From Acidobacteriaceae bacterium (GTDB lineage Bacteria; Acidobacteriota; Terriglobia; Terriglobales; Acidobacteriaceae), in contig PMYE01000041.1 of the NCBI GenBank assembly GCA_003171315.1, forward strand, positions 1-32,155: a stretch of DNA of 32,155 nt, read 5' to 3'. The notes under the pieces were generated by a model. The model saw only the letters and a program-made list of their open reading frames with translations, ran no database searches and was not told where the DNA came from. The position numbers and the translations under genes are program-made. Numbering within the stretch: position 1 is the first letter of the stretch; every line of letters begins with the position of its first letter. Of this stretch, positions 1-8,164 are shown in pieces.

Positions 1-230
1 GCGGAGAGAAAGACGTCGAAAGGCGCGCCGTTTTCGATCTGCGTGGTGAGCATGGCCGAGGCCTGGTATGTGGCTTCGGCGTGAATTCCGCTGGCGCGCT
101 GAAATTGCGCGAGGATCGGCGGAAGAACGGGCTCGAGATCGGCCGCGGCGGCCACGCGCAGAGGGGTTTGCGCGCCGAGAGGCGCGACGAGCAAGAAACC
201 GAACAGGGCGGGGAAGAATCGCGTCAACAC
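1..230 (-). CDS. modA: Molybdate ABC transporter substrate-binding protein ModA, N-terminal part (runs off the window)
   Basis: The reverse strand encodes 76 residues open at the window edge. A hydrophobic signal peptide (residues about 4-20) is followed by LRVAAAADLEPVLPPILAQF and, further on, by ASAMLTTQIENGAPFDVFLSA. This is the ModA pattern: a mature N-terminus of the type AAASL, an oxyanion-binding Ser/Ala stretch and the GAP-DVFLSA block. ModA captures molybdate or tungstate in the periplasm and hands it to the ModBC permease, which would lie outside the window. A GTG start at 230 is chosen because a GGAGGG ribosome site lies just upstream. The next upstream gene on this strand ends only 25 nt away, so the two may be co-transcribed. 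The family is confident; the substrate rests on the N-terminus alone. Confidence 0.8.
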   Translation of the reverse strand, partial: MLTRFFPALFGFLLVAPLGAQTPLRVAAAADLEPVLPPILAQFQRASGIHAEATYQASAMLTTQIENGAPFDVFLS

Positions 231-255
231 GTGCAGCCGTCCCTCCGGTAGTGGG

Positions 256-699
256 CTACTTTGGATTTCTTCCCGTCTTTGACAGGCAAAAATTATCCTC
301 GAACTCCGACAGGGCCTCGGCGACTCTATCAAGCCGCCAATATCTATCGTCTGGTTTTCTCGTTTTGCGCACTGGTGTACGAGCGTCTGCAACGGTTCTA
401 GGGACGACGAAGAATCGACGCTTTGATTGATCTGCGCCCGGGAGCAGAACAATTGCAAGCCAGTCAAATTCATCTTTCCCCCAGTAATCTACAAACGAGT
501 CTCCCCCACGCTTAAAGGTTCGAGCCTTCACGGAGATTCTCTGTGGAGGCCCACCATCCTTCGGCTGAGCGATTACGTCGTAGCATGGCCAATTGTCGGG
601 CATCTTCATTGCGGGTACACCGGCCAGTGTCATTTCGGCTGCGATTAGCATTTCGCAAGCGTCGCCCATCTGCTTACGTGTGTAAGCTTGCAAACTCAT
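256..699 (-). CDS. Hypothetical protein, PD-(D/E)XK nuclease-like fold
   Basis: A 147-residue protein of unknown function. Three features match the layout of small PD-(D/E)XK-fold proteins: an N-terminal helix with GDACEMLIAAEMTLAG (residues 12-27), an aspartate in the strand YDVIAQ (about 40-45), and the strand ISVKART (about 55-61) whose lysine would be the catalytic K. The usual D/E two positions before that lysine is Ser here, so activity is uncertain. ATG 699 has no clear ribosome site. Base composition is more AT-rich than modA and thrC on either side, suggesting acquired DNA. It lies 25 nt upstream of modA on the same strand but has no obvious functional link to it. It could equally be a non-catalytic DNA-binding relative. 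Confidence 0.6.
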   Translation of the reverse strand: MSLQAYTRKQMGDACEMLIAAEMTLAGVPAMKMPDNWPCYDVIAQPKDGGPPQRISVKARTFKRGGDSFVDYWGKDEFDWLAIVLLPGADQSKRRFFVVPRTVADARTPVRKTRKPDDRYWRLDRVAEALSEFEDNFCLSKTGRNPK

Positions 700-916
700 T
701 TTGATAGCCTAGCACTGCTACGCCACTCCTTCCGCCCTCCGCTCGTAGGATTCGCACAACGATCCCTCCCATCCACAGCGAAAATCGCCGCACACCTGCT
801 AGGCTAACATTAGCAACGAAACCGCGTGATTCGATCGTCGAAGCGGACAGCCGTGCGGCGTCACGTGTGGTCATGCGCTCGTTTTTGATTTAAGGCGCGC
901 GGTTTCGGGGACAGGT

Positions 917-2272
917 ATGAACGAAAATCTGCACCAGTTACGCTGTTTTGGATGCGGAAGCCGGATCGCGGGCGCAGAGGCGCAGCCGGACTTTCGTTGC
1001 GCCCAATGCGGAGATCTGTTCGAGGTGGAATATCCCGGCTGGAGCCTGCGCGGAGGCCCCGACCGGCCGAATCCGGGCGCGTTGAAATGGCTGTGGCGGG
1101 AGCGGCGCTGCTCAGGAGAGGCGCTGGATCAATCGGGGGTTTGGCGATTCCGCGAGCTGCTGCCGATTCTGGATAACTTTGGCAACGCGGTGTCGCTGCG
1201 CGAGGGGAACACGCCGTTCTATCATCTGCCGCGCGCGGCGAAGGCGCTGGGAATCGATCAGCTTTTTGCCAAGCACCAGGGGATGAACCCCACGGGATCG
1301 TTCAAGGACACGGGGATGACCGCGGCGCTGAGCATGGCGCGGGAACGGGGATTCGCGTGGGTGGCTTGCGCGTCGACGGGCAACACGTCGGCCTCGATGG
1401 CGGCCTACGCAGCGCGCGCCGGCCTGCGCAGCCTGGTGCTGATTCCCGAGGGGAAGATTGCGTGGGGCAAGCTGTCGCAGGCGATGGACTACGGAGCGCT
1501 GACGTGCCAGGTGAAGGCGGACTTCGATGGGTGCCTGCGCGTGCTCACCGAGATTGTGAAGCAGGCGCCAATTTACCTCTTGAACTCGGTGAACCCGTAT
1601 CGGCTGGAAGGGCAAAAGACGCCGGCGTTCGAGATTGCGGAAGCTCTGGATTGGAATGTGCCCGACCACCTGATTGTTCCGGGCGGGAACCTGGGCAACA
1701 GTTCGGCGCTGGGCAAAGGATTCCGCGAGTTGCGTGAGTTGGGACTGGTGGCGCGGCTGCCGCGGATCAGCGTGATTCAGGCAGCAGGAGCGAACCCGCT
1801 GGTGCGAAGCCTGAGGGACAGCCACGGCGCGACGCTGGAGCCGATGGAGGCGCATACGCGCGCGACAGCCATCCGGATCGGGAATCCGGCTTCGTGGCGG
1901 AAAGCGGCGCGGGTGATCGAGGAGAGCGGCGGGCAGTGCCTGGATGTAACTGAGGCGGAGATCGCGATGGCCAAGGCGGAAATCGGCGCGGAGGGACTGG
2001 GTTGCGAACCGGCTTCGGCGGTCACGTTGGCGGGCCTGAAGAAGCTGCGCGCGCAGGGCGTGGTCCGCTCCGGCGAGACGGTGGTTTTGGTGCTGACCGG
2101 GCATACGCTGAAGGACGCGGACTACACGATCGATTTCCATCGCGGCACGCTGCTGACCGACGAAGAGAAGAAGGGGTCGGAGGCGGCGATCGACGCATTG
2201 CGGAAGGATGCGATCGCCGTGGATGCAACGCCGGCGGCGGTGCTGGCGGCGCTGAAGGGCGAACTGGGATGA
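917..2272 (+). CDS. thrC: Threonine synthase
   Basis: Converts O-phospho-L-homoserine to L-threonine and phosphate with pyridoxal phosphate, the last step of threonine synthesis, in the cytoplasm. The 451-residue protein has an N-terminal zinc-ribbon-like segment (C10-x2-C13 and C28-x2-C31), then a fold-type II PLP core. The motif NPTGSFKDTGM (124-134) places the PLP lysine at K130. A glycine-rich phosphate-binding loop, VPGGNLGNSSALGKG, follows at roughly residues 254-268. The ATG at 917 has a GGGGACAGG ribosome site. The stop overlaps the start of thrB in an ATGA, indicating translational coupling. No aspartokinase or homoserine dehydrogenase gene is nearby. Confidence 0.95.
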   Translation: MNENLHQLRCFGCGSRIAGAEAQPDFRCAQCGDLFEVEYPGWSLRGGPDRPNPGALKWLWRERRCSGEALDQSGVWRFRELLPILDNFGNAVSLREGNTPFYHLPRAAKALGIDQLFAKHQGMNPTGSFKDTGMTAALSMARERGFAWVACASTGNTSASMAAYAARAGLRSLVLIPEGKIAWGKLSQAMDYGALTCQVKADFDGCLRVLTEIVKQAPIYLLNSVNPYRLEGQKTPAFEIAEALDWNVPDHLIVPGGNLGNSSALGKGFRELRELGLVARLPRISVIQAAGANPLVRSLRDSHGATLEPMEAHTRATAIRIGNPASWRKAARVIEESGGQCLDVTEAEIAMAKAEIGAEGLGCEPASAVTLAGLKKLRAQGVVRSGETVVLVLTGHTLKDADYTIDFHRGTLLTDEEKKGSEAAIDALRKDAIAVDATPAAVLAALKGELG

Positions 2273-3210
2273 GCGGCCAAGTGAGCGATCAGGAAAGGCC
2301 CCGCGCGCTTCGGCTGCGCCTGCCTGCGACTTCGGCGAATCTTGGTCCAGGTTTTGACGCGGTTGCCGTGGCTTTGGACTTTTTTCTTGAAATCGAGGCG
2401 GAGGCGGCGCGGGAGTTTTCAGTCGCCGCGACCGGCCGCGATGCGGATCGCTGCGCGCGGCTCGACGACAACCTGATTCTGGAGACGTACCGGCAGCTTT
2501 TGCTGGAGCACGAGCGGCCGATCGTGCCGCTGGCGATCCGGATGGCGAATGCGATTCCGCTGGGCATGGGATGCGGCTCCTCGGCGGCCGCGCGCCTTGC
2601 CGCCATCGCATTGGCGGTGCACTTCGGGCAGCTTGGATGGGACACGGAGCGGATTCTGGAAGAGGCCTACGCGCTGGAGGGGCATCCGGACAACGTGGCG
2701 GCGTGCTGGCTGGGCGGATTCGTGACTGCCGTGTGCGAGGGGCCAAAGGTGCGCGTGGCGCGAATCGATCCCCCGCAGGCATGGCGCGCGATTGTCGCGC
2801 TGCCAGCGGAGCCGCTCGCCACCAGCAAAGCGCGCGCGATGCTGCCACCGAGCTATTCGCTTGCGGACGTGGTCGAGAACCTGCAATCGGTCGCGGTGCT
2901 GGGGCTTGCGTTTGCGCAGGCGAGGGGCGATCTGCTGCGCCTGGCGATGAGAGATCGCATTCATCAACCCTATCGCGCGGCGGTCTGTTCTTTGCTGCCG
3001 CTGCTGCTGCCATTGGTGGGTGAGCACGGGATTCTGGGCGCGGCGCTGAGCGGGGCGGGGCCGGCCGTGCTGGTGGTTGTGGACGGCGAGGAGAGCCTGG
3101 AGCGTGTATCGAAGGTAATTCGAGGAGCCGCTGCAGGTCACGTGGCTGCGGAGTTGGCGATTTGCCGGTTTTCGCGGGCCGGCGCAAGTCAAGTGATTGA
3201 AAATAAATGA
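2269..3210 (+). CDS. thrB: Homoserine kinase
   Basis: Phosphorylates L-homoserine with ATP, supplying the substrate of ThrC. The 313-residue protein is a GHMP-family kinase. It has the N-terminal motif PATSANLGPGFDAVAVALD (19-37), the ATP loop PLGMGCGSSAAARLAA (97-112) and the C-terminal glycine-rich motif ALSGAGPAVLVVV. The ATG at 2269 is chosen over longer upstream extensions because it overlaps the thrC stop as ATGA and gives the normal family length. It is cytoplasmic and the second gene of a thrC-thrB operon. Confidence 0.95.
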   Translation: MSGQVSDQERPRALRLRLPATSANLGPGFDAVAVALDFFLEIEAEAAREFSVAATGRDADRCARLDDNLILETYRQLLLEHERPIVPLAIRMANAIPLGMGCGSSAAARLAAIALAVHFGQLGWDTERILEEAYALEGHPDNVAACWLGGFVTAVCEGPKVRVARIDPPQAWRAIVALPAEPLATSKARAMLPPSYSLADVVENLQSVAVLGLAFAQARGDLLRLAMRDRIHQPYRAAVCSLLPLLLPLVGEHGILGAALSGAGPAVLVVVDGEESLERVSKVIRGAAAGHVAAELAICRFSRAGASQVIENK

Positions 3211-3391
3211 CGTGGATGGCGAGACAGGGCCGGGAGATGCAAGCCTATCCGTTATCAGTAAGTTACGAATGTTGCTTAGGTGTGTAGTCACCAATTCGAT
3301 GATTACTTCTGCAATTACCTAAGATTGCTTGCTATTTATCGATTGAATACCTACATTTGCACCGTGAGCAGTTCTGGGGGAGGGCTGCTCT

Positions 3392-3423
3392 AGCGCCCGA
3401 GATCCTATTCGGATCCGGGCGCT
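3392..3423 (+). terminator. Hairpin, candidate terminator of thrC-thrB
   Basis: GCGCCCG plus GATCC pairs with GGATC plus CGGGCGC around the loop TATTC, with a single bulged A at 3400. An outer A-T pair extends the stem. The short pyrimidine run TCTCTTT follows. It lies about 180 nt beyond the thrB stop, farther than usual, so a role as an RNA structure or protein site cannot be excluded. Confidence 0.45.
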
Positions 3424-3575
3424 TCTCTTTGCGCGAAAATGCGTTTGAGCACTCTAAAAATTTGCAAAAGCAATGCGGGCGGCACGCGTTCCCTGATGCC
3501 ACTTGTTTGAGAAAGGCCGTGGCGCGTTGCGACCCCTCTCTTGTGTGATGCATCGAATGAACATACGGTTTCCTG

Positions 3576-3581
3576 TACAAT
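3576..3581 (+). promoter_or_regulatory. Candidate -10 element for trxA
   Basis: TACAAT, one base from the consensus, lies 28 nt before the trxA start codon. No good -35 hexamer is visible at 16-18 bp, so this is weak support. Confidence 0.3.
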
Positions 3582-3609
3582 GATCGGGTGCGGGTCCGCA
3601 AGGAGGATC

Positions 3610-3942
3610 ATGTCTGGTTTGGGTGTTTTGGAAGTGAACGATGCAAATTTTGACCAGGAAGTGCTGCGCAGCGAGCAGCCGGTCCTGGTGGATTTTTGGG
3701 CGGCTTGGTGCGGGCCGTGCAAGGCGATTGGACCCCATGTTGAGGGCCTGGCCGCGGCCTATTCTGGCAAGCTGAAGGTGGCCAAGGTAAACGTGGACCA
3801 GAATGGCGCGACGCCTTCCCGCTACGGCATTCGCGGCATTCCGGCGCTCTTGTTTTTCAAAGGCGGCAAGGTGGCGGATCAGATTGTGGGCTATGTGCCG
3901 CAGGAAGTGATTGAGGAGAAGGTCAAGAAGCTGATCGCGTAA
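3610..3942 (+). CDS. trxA: Thioredoxin
   Basis: A cytoplasmic disulfide reductase that reduces target proteins and is recharged by thioredoxin reductase. The 110-residue protein is standard length with one domain. The active site is WCGPC (residues 33-37, cysteines C34 and C37), and the cis-proline loop is RGIPALLFF (P78). The ATG at 3610 is chosen because AAGGAGG lies just upstream and the product then starts at the usual thioredoxin N-terminus. A longer reading from about 3541 adds a non-conserved leader. It is a single-gene unit closed by a strong terminator. Confidence 0.95.
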   Translation: MSGLGVLEVNDANFDQEVLRSEQPVLVDFWAAWCGPCKAIGPHVEGLAAAYSGKLKVAKVNVDQNGATPSRYGIRGIPALLFFKGGKVADQIVGYVPQEVIEEKVKKLIA

Positions 3943-3977
3943 CTGGCGCCGCACCGGAAAAACGAAAGCATGGAATG

Positions 3978-4006
3978 AAAGGCCTGGACCTAGCTCCGGG
4001 CCTTTT
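3978..4006 (+). terminator. Rho-independent terminator after trxA
   Basis: AAGGCCTGGA pairs with TCCGGGCCTT (one G-T wobble) around a 6-nt loop and is followed by TT and a T-rich stretch. It lies between the convergent trxA and the S4-domain gene and starts 35 nt after the trxA stop. Confidence 0.8.
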
Positions 4007-4025
4007 GATTTCTGCGAGAGGAATG

Positions 4026-4406
4026 CTACATTCCACGGCGGAACTGAACGATGCGGCGGCGGTCGCGCTTGGAGGGTCTGCGCACGGGAAGCTGGGCGTA
4101 CTGCTGCATGGCCTTACGCTCCTCGGCAAGGTGCAGGCGGGCCAAACGGCTTTCTTCGGTCTCGCGATAGAGGGTTTGCGCGACCGAAGCGGGGCCACGC
4201 ATGGCGCTGACCCCAAGGACTTCGACGTCGAAAGCTCCGCGCTCGTTTTCGATGCGCAGCTTGTCTCCGGCGCGGACCTCGCGAGCGGGTTTGGCGCGCG
4301 CGCCATTCCACTGAATGCGGCCCATATCGCAGGCGCGCGAGGCCATGGCGCGCGTCTTAAAGAAGCGTGCCGCCCAGAGCCACTTGTCGATGCGCAGGGC
4401 GTCCAT
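4026..4406 (-). CDS. S4-domain RNA-binding protein, Hsp15 (HslR)-like
   Basis: A 126-residue protein whose N-terminal S4 domain reads MDALRIDKWLWAARFFKTR and continues with the typical Gly-x-(I/V)-x-hydrophobic-Asn-Gly turn (GRIQWNG, 29-35) and VRAGDKLRI. This matches Hsp15, which binds stalled 50S subunits that carry nascent chains and helps recycle them. The C-terminal 45 residues are basic and rich in Arg and Glu, as in that family. ATG 4406 has a GGGAG ribosome site. The glycosidase-like gene ends 35 nt upstream on the same strand, so the two are probably co-transcribed despite unrelated roles. Confidence 0.85.
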   Translation of the reverse strand: MDALRIDKWLWAARFFKTRAMASRACDMGRIQWNGARAKPAREVRAGDKLRIENERGAFDVEVLGVSAMRGPASVAQTLYRETEESRLARLHLAEERKAMQQYAQLPVRRPSKRDRRRIVQFRRGM

Positions 4407-4441
4407 GCCTGTGCTCCCTTCGACGGAGTTCGCCGCAGGCC

Positions 4442-6868
4442 TTAATGTTTCTCATCGTCCGATCCGTGCATCATCGCCTGATAGCGCCGCGCGTACTCGG
4501 CCTTGTAGTCGGAGACGGCACGATCGTAGCTCAAGTGCGGCGTGTTGGGCTTCACGGTCCAGTGGAGCTCGATGGTGTGCGAGGCGGCTGGAACAGAAAG
4601 CGCATCATTTGCGGGACGGATGGATTTGCCGTCGGCCGTGGCGGACCTGAGATCGACGAACCAGGGCAGGTGAACGACGATCGACTGGGGTGGAGCGGTG
4701 AACCCGGGATTCAGATGCAGGACGGCGACCCCATCCTGCGGTTGATCGAGGGTGAAGTCAAGGCGGCCGAAGCTGGTGGGCGCCTGGCGAACGGCGATGG
4801 TTTTGCCTTTGCCGACCCATGCCGGCGAGACAACGGAGAGCAGGTGAAGCTGATTGCCCTGTTCGCGGACGAGCATGGTGCGCAGCAGTGTGCGGTAGTC
4901 GGCCGCGAACCAGCCATGCGGCGCAAGGTCGTCGCCGAAGTCGCGGTCGCCCCAGGGGCGAATCTTGAATTCGAACCCGGCGTTGGTTGAGCTGGTGTGG
5001 ACGAGGATCGCGTAGAGCTCCCGAATCGCCTGCTCCTGATCGCCGCGAATCGTCTCCGTGAGCGTGTTCTTGATGATGAGATAGTGGTGCAGGAACTTGC
5101 CGTCGGCGTAGGTCGTGATGCCCTCGGCATATTTGGCTTGCGTGGCCTTGAGCGTCGCCGTCACGCGCGGGTCGTGCGGATCGAGCACGGGCTCAGGTAC
5201 GACGGAGAGAAGATTGCCCCAGTCGAAACCGCCGGTCTGCCCGTCGAGCGCGGGAGGGATGTAGCCGTTGTGCGCGGCAGCCTGCGCATCGAGCACCTTG
5301 AAGAACGCCTGGTGAAAGCCGTCGTACTCGGCCTGCAATTTTTGCGCGAGATCGGCGTGGCCGGTTTCAGCGGCCATCGCGATCGCGAGCTTGAGGCCGT
5401 CAAGGGCGAGAAAGTTGTAGCCGGTGATGTGGCCGGGGACGTACTCGTTGTCGAGCACGTCGCTGGCGGGGACGATGTGGAGCGGGTCGCCGGCTCGCGC
5501 CCGGTGCAGCCAATCGACCGCGTGGTCGATCTGCGGAAGAGCCCATTCGGCAAAGCCCTTATCGTGCGTGATGCGGTAGTGCTGGCCGTAGGCCCACACC
5601 GCCTCGCCCCATCCGTCGTACTCCTGCGGCTGCGACAGGAAGTTGCCGTCGGGCTGCTGTCTCTTTGTAAAGAAATCGAGGCATTCGCGCGCAATTTTTG
5701 GGTAGCCGGTGATGTCGTAACTATGAACGATGTCTGCGCCGTCACGTAAATAAAACTCATGGTAGTTGAGCTTGTTGACGGTCTGGATGGTGTCGGAGCC
5801 GGTGTGGTCGATGGCCATGAGGTCGTAGATGAGGTTTGTATAGAAGGTATCGACGGGCTTGGATTCGGGCAGCGCGATCTGCATGCCGGATGCAAGCAGG
5901 CTATTCCAGTATGCGATGACCTGCTCTTTGGCGGCGTCGAAGCCGGCGTCGTCGATGGCTGAGACGACGACAGGATCGGCGTTGGGAATCAGCGGCATTT
6001 TGAAGTCGAGCGTCCACGTTTCGCCCGGCTTGAGCAGGCGCGAGTAGGTGACGATGCCGATAGGGGTGGTCGGGGCCGCGTTCAAATTCGCCGGATGGAG
6101 AACATCGGCCGGCTCGATTTCGTTATCGTGCGCGCGCAGGGTGAAGGTGCGGTCGGCGTAGCCGGCGGGGAAGATGTAGAGATCGCGGTTGTTGCGGTAG
6201 AAACTCGTGTCGTCGAAGGAATTCGTCCAGTTGGGATCGAAGTCTTCGCCGATCTGGTGGTAGTTGCCGGGTAAGGCGCCGTTCGCGGGGCGCGTAAAGC
6301 GATTGTCGCCGTGTGGCTCGCCGGTGGTGTCAGGGCCATCGTAGCGGACGCCGGAGGCAAAGACGGCGCGATTGGGCGCCTGGGTCTGGTTTACCAACTC
6401 GACGCGAATGAAGTTGACCAGCGGCTCGACGATGCCGGTCTCAGGGTTGGCGCCAGGGGGAAACGGAACCTTGGCGTGCTGCCGGGCGCGGAGGATGGCG
6501 CTCTGGTCGATTTTGCCCTCGAACATTGTGAAGCGGTAGGTGATGCCGTCGCGAGTGAATTCATAGTGGACGATGGGCAGATGGCCCTGTTCGAGGGTGC
6601 GTATGCGCACGTTGGTCGGTTCGTAATCCGGGCCGGCGAAGAACATCAGTTCCTCGAAGCCGGTGCGCAGGTAACCCTCCGGCGTGATTTCCGTGGCGCC
6701 ATCCGCGCCCATGAGGCCTATCTCATCGGTGGGCTTGGAAAAATAGGAGAATGGCTGGCCGGGCTGGTCGATGGATGGAGAGACCATCTGCGCGTGCCAG
6801 CCGGGGGCAAACATGGCAATGAAAAAGAGGATGGCTGGAGGAATCACCGATTTGAGCGGAATTCTCAT
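4442..6868 (-). CDS. Secreted six-hairpin glycosidase-like protein
   Basis: An 808-residue exported protein. The start at 6868 is chosen because it begins directly with a signal peptide (MRIPLKSVIPPAILFFIAMF, cleavage near residue 27); an upstream GTG at 6934 would add 22 residues. A beta-rich N-terminal half, with repeated Tyr/Phe/Asp-rich strands, leads into an (alpha/alpha)6-barrel from about residue 305. Within the barrel, FYLRDGAD (372-379) and QEYDGWGEAVWA (415-426) resemble the Arg-Asp and general-acid segments of glucoamylase- and GH63-like enzymes. A C-terminal beta domain follows (about 700-808). It probably cleaves a plant or microbial glycan in the periplasm or outside the cell. 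The exact GH family and substrate are not determined here. Confidence 0.7.
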   Translation of the reverse strand: MRIPLKSVIPPAILFFIAMFAPGWHAQMVSPSIDQPGQPFSYFSKPTDEIGLMGADGATEITPEGYLRTGFEELMFFAGPDYEPTNVRIRTLEQGHLPIVHYEFTRDGITYRFTMFEGKIDQSAILRARQHAKVPFPPGANPETGIVEPLVNFIRVELVNQTQAPNRAVFASGVRYDGPDTTGEPHGDNRFTRPANGALPGNYHQIGEDFDPNWTNSFDDTSFYRNNRDLYIFPAGYADRTFTLRAHDNEIEPADVLHPANLNAAPTTPIGIVTYSRLLKPGETWTLDFKMPLIPNADPVVVSAIDDAGFDAAKEQVIAYWNSLLASGMQIALPESKPVDTFYTNLIYDLMAIDHTGSDTIQTVNKLNYHEFYLRDGADIVHSYDITGYPKIARECLDFFTKRQQPDGNFLSQPQEYDGWGEAVWAYGQHYRITHDKGFAEWALPQIDHAVDWLHRARAGDPLHIVPASDVLDNEYVPGHITGYNFLALDGLKLAIAMAAETGHADLAQKLQAEYDGFHQAFFKVLDAQAAAHNGYIPPALDGQTGGFDWGNLLSVVPEPVLDPHDPRVTATLKATQAKYAEGITTYADGKFLHHYLIIKNTLTETIRGDQEQAIRELYAILVHTSSTNAGFEFKIRPWGDRDFGDDLAPHGWFAADYRTLLRTMLVREQGNQLHLLSVVSPAWVGKGKTIAVRQAPTSFGRLDFTLDQPQDGVAVLHLNPGFTAPPQSIVVHLPWFVDLRSATADGKSIRPANDALSVPAASHTIELHWTVKPNTPHLSYDRAVSDYKAEYARRYQAMMHGSDDEKH

Positions 6869-7214
6869 GGCATCAACAAGGATAGAACATAAGGGGCCGG
6901 AGACGAGAAGGAAGAACGGTGCTGAAACACACACAAGGGAAAGGGCTTGTGGACGCTTGAATTGTGCGGTTGGCGGCTTGGGAAGGCCTTGGGGGCGGCT
7001 ATCAAAGTGACGTGAATCACGGGAATTGCTGTTTCGGCGAGCCTACACTGCATCATCGCAGACGGACCAGGGTACGGCAGTTGGATGGTTTGCGACGGCT
7101 GGCGGTCTGCCGCGGCAAGAAGTGGGAGGCCGCTGCAAACGCCCGGGCGCAGAGCTGTCTCACGCAGGCTGAGTCCTGGGCCGAATGTCCATGACTGTGA
7201 GGGAGCGGTCGCCT
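6869..7214. other. Divergent intergenic region (346 bp)
   Basis: This region separates the minus-strand glycosidase-like gene from the plus-strand zinc-ribbon gene and should hold both promoters. No convincing sigma-70 promoter pair, tRNA or riboswitch was seen. A CRP-type half-site pair at 7007-7020 is listed separately. Confidence 0.4.
7007..7020. promoter_or_regulatory. Possible CRP/FNR-family operator
   Basis: GTGA-N6-TCAC has the spacing of the CRP-family consensus core, but the outermost T and A are not matched. It lies 139 bp upstream of the secreted glycosidase-like gene, where carbon-source control would make sense. A single short match can occur by chance. Confidence 0.25.
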
Positions 7215-7640
7215 ATGAGCGGAACCTGTTCGAAATGCGCAGCGCGCATCGAGGCGGAATGGAAGTTTTGCCCGCATTGCGGAGCCACGAGCGTGAAAGA
7301 GAGTCAGGAGCCAATGCACGAGCACCCGGATCACGAAAAGGCGCCGGTGAAGGGCGCGTTCAGCGGATTGTTGCTGGGATTGCTGGCGGCGCCGGTTCTG
7401 ATCATTTATGGCGGGATGATTTGCCTGACCGGCTTAGGGGTGTTTCTCGGCGTGCCGATGATCGTGGCGGGCGTATGCGCGCCACTGATCGGATCGCTGA
7501 TGGGGTTGAGCTCGCTGAAAGGGAAGTGCCCGTGGTGCGGGGCGGCAGTGGGCAGCGTGGCGATTTTCGACCGCTTCTCCTGCCCCGCGTGCAATAAGCG
7601 GATTGTGGTGAAGAAGCGGGAGCTGATGCGGGCGGAGTAG
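7215..7640 (+). CDS. Membrane protein with two zinc ribbons
   Basis: A 141-residue protein of unknown function. A zinc ribbon at the N-terminus (C5-x2-C8 and C19-x2-C22, with the FCPHCG signature) is followed by a charged His/Glu linker. Two hydrophobic segments rich in Gly and Leu come next (about 49-69 and 73-97). A second ribbon closes the protein (CPWCG at 105-109 and CPAC at 123-126) with a basic tail. With an even number of membrane passes, both ribbons would face the same side, probably the cytoplasm. The ATG at 7215 is chosen because a GAGGGAG ribosome site lies upstream and the first ribbon begins at once. An ATG at 7185 is possible. Confidence 0.7.
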   Translation: MSGTCSKCAARIEAEWKFCPHCGATSVKESQEPMHEHPDHEKAPVKGAFSGLLLGLLAAPVLIIYGGMICLTGLGVFLGVPMIVAGVCAPLIGSLMGLSSLKGKCPWCGAAVGSVAIFDRFSCPACNKRIVVKKRELMRAE

Positions 7641-7664
7641 ACGAGCGGCTGGACTCGCAAAGGT

Positions 7665-7949
7665 TCAGGCGGCGCGAGGCGTGAGCTTGATGCCGAGGGC
7701 CTTCATGACGCCGAGCAGCGTGGAGAGCCTGGGATCGCCTGTGGGCGAAAGCGCTTTGTAGAGGGCCTCGCGCGTGACTCTGGCCTGGCTGGCGAGCTGC
7801 GTCATTCCGATAGCGCGCGCAATGTCGCCGAGGGCGGCCGCGATGAGAGATGGGTCGCCGTCGTCGAAGGCGGCTTCGAGATAGGCGGCGATGGACTCGG
7901 GGCTGTCGAGATATTCCGCAGGGTCCCATCGAGTTGTCTTAAGAGCCAC
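7665..7949 (-). CDS. Addiction-module antidote protein (HI1420-like HTH antitoxin), without its toxin
   Basis: A 94-residue protein. It opens with TTRWDPAEYLDSPESIAAYL, the conserved start of the HigA-like addiction-module antidote family (HI1420 type), and ends in a Cro/C1-type helix-turn-helix: MTQLASQARVTREALYKAL (49-67), then TLLGVMKALGIKL. The GTG at 7949 is chosen because AAGGAGG lies 6 nt upstream; an earlier GTG at 8006 has none. In this family the RelE/HigB-like toxin gene normally lies just upstream, but no such gene fits in the 215 bp before it. It may be a solitary regulator or the surviving half of a decayed module. Confidence 0.8.
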   Translation of the reverse strand: MALKTTRWDPAEYLDSPESIAAYLEAAFDDGDPSLIAAALGDIARAIGMTQLASQARVTREALYKALSPTGDPRLSTLLGVMKALGIKLTPRAA

Positions 7950-8164
7950 TTTGAGCCTCCTTCTTCCATGTTCAACCGGCTCGAAGGACTGTCGGGAAAA
8001 GAACACGGTCCAGAGCGCGGCGCCTACTCTTTAACTGTAGCTCGTTGAGTAGATTTGCTCATTTGAGCAGGCTTCCGAGGCTCGTGACTATCGTCAAAGG
8101 CCTGAAAAAGCTACTATGGATGCTAGTTTCTCAGTGTCCTGCAGGGGCGGATCGTGGGGATTCG

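Larger units (their letters stand above)
3211..3609. other. Intergenic region between thrB and trxA (399 bp)
   Basis: This stretch is more AT-rich than its neighbours and holds no convincing gene. It contains a spaced inverted repeat (CTTAGGT at 3275-3281 and ACCTAAG at 3317-3323), a strong hairpin at 3392-3423 and a -10-like hexamer near 3576. The last two are listed separately. The role of the spaced repeat is unknown. Confidence 0.5.

Noticed and set aside
674-874. A 66-codon minus-strand frame overlapping the start of the nuclease-like gene
   Set aside because: No recognisable motif, no ribosome site, and it overlaps a better-supported gene; it is more likely leader DNA.
1112-3187. A very long open frame antisense to thrC and thrB
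   Set aside because: It mirrors GC-rich codon use of two certain genes; its Arg/Pro/Ala-rich composition is typical of a shadow frame.
7950-8044. A toxin remnant upstream of the orphan antitoxin
   Set aside because: Reading all frames of this stretch gave no sequence resembling a RelE or HigB C-terminus.
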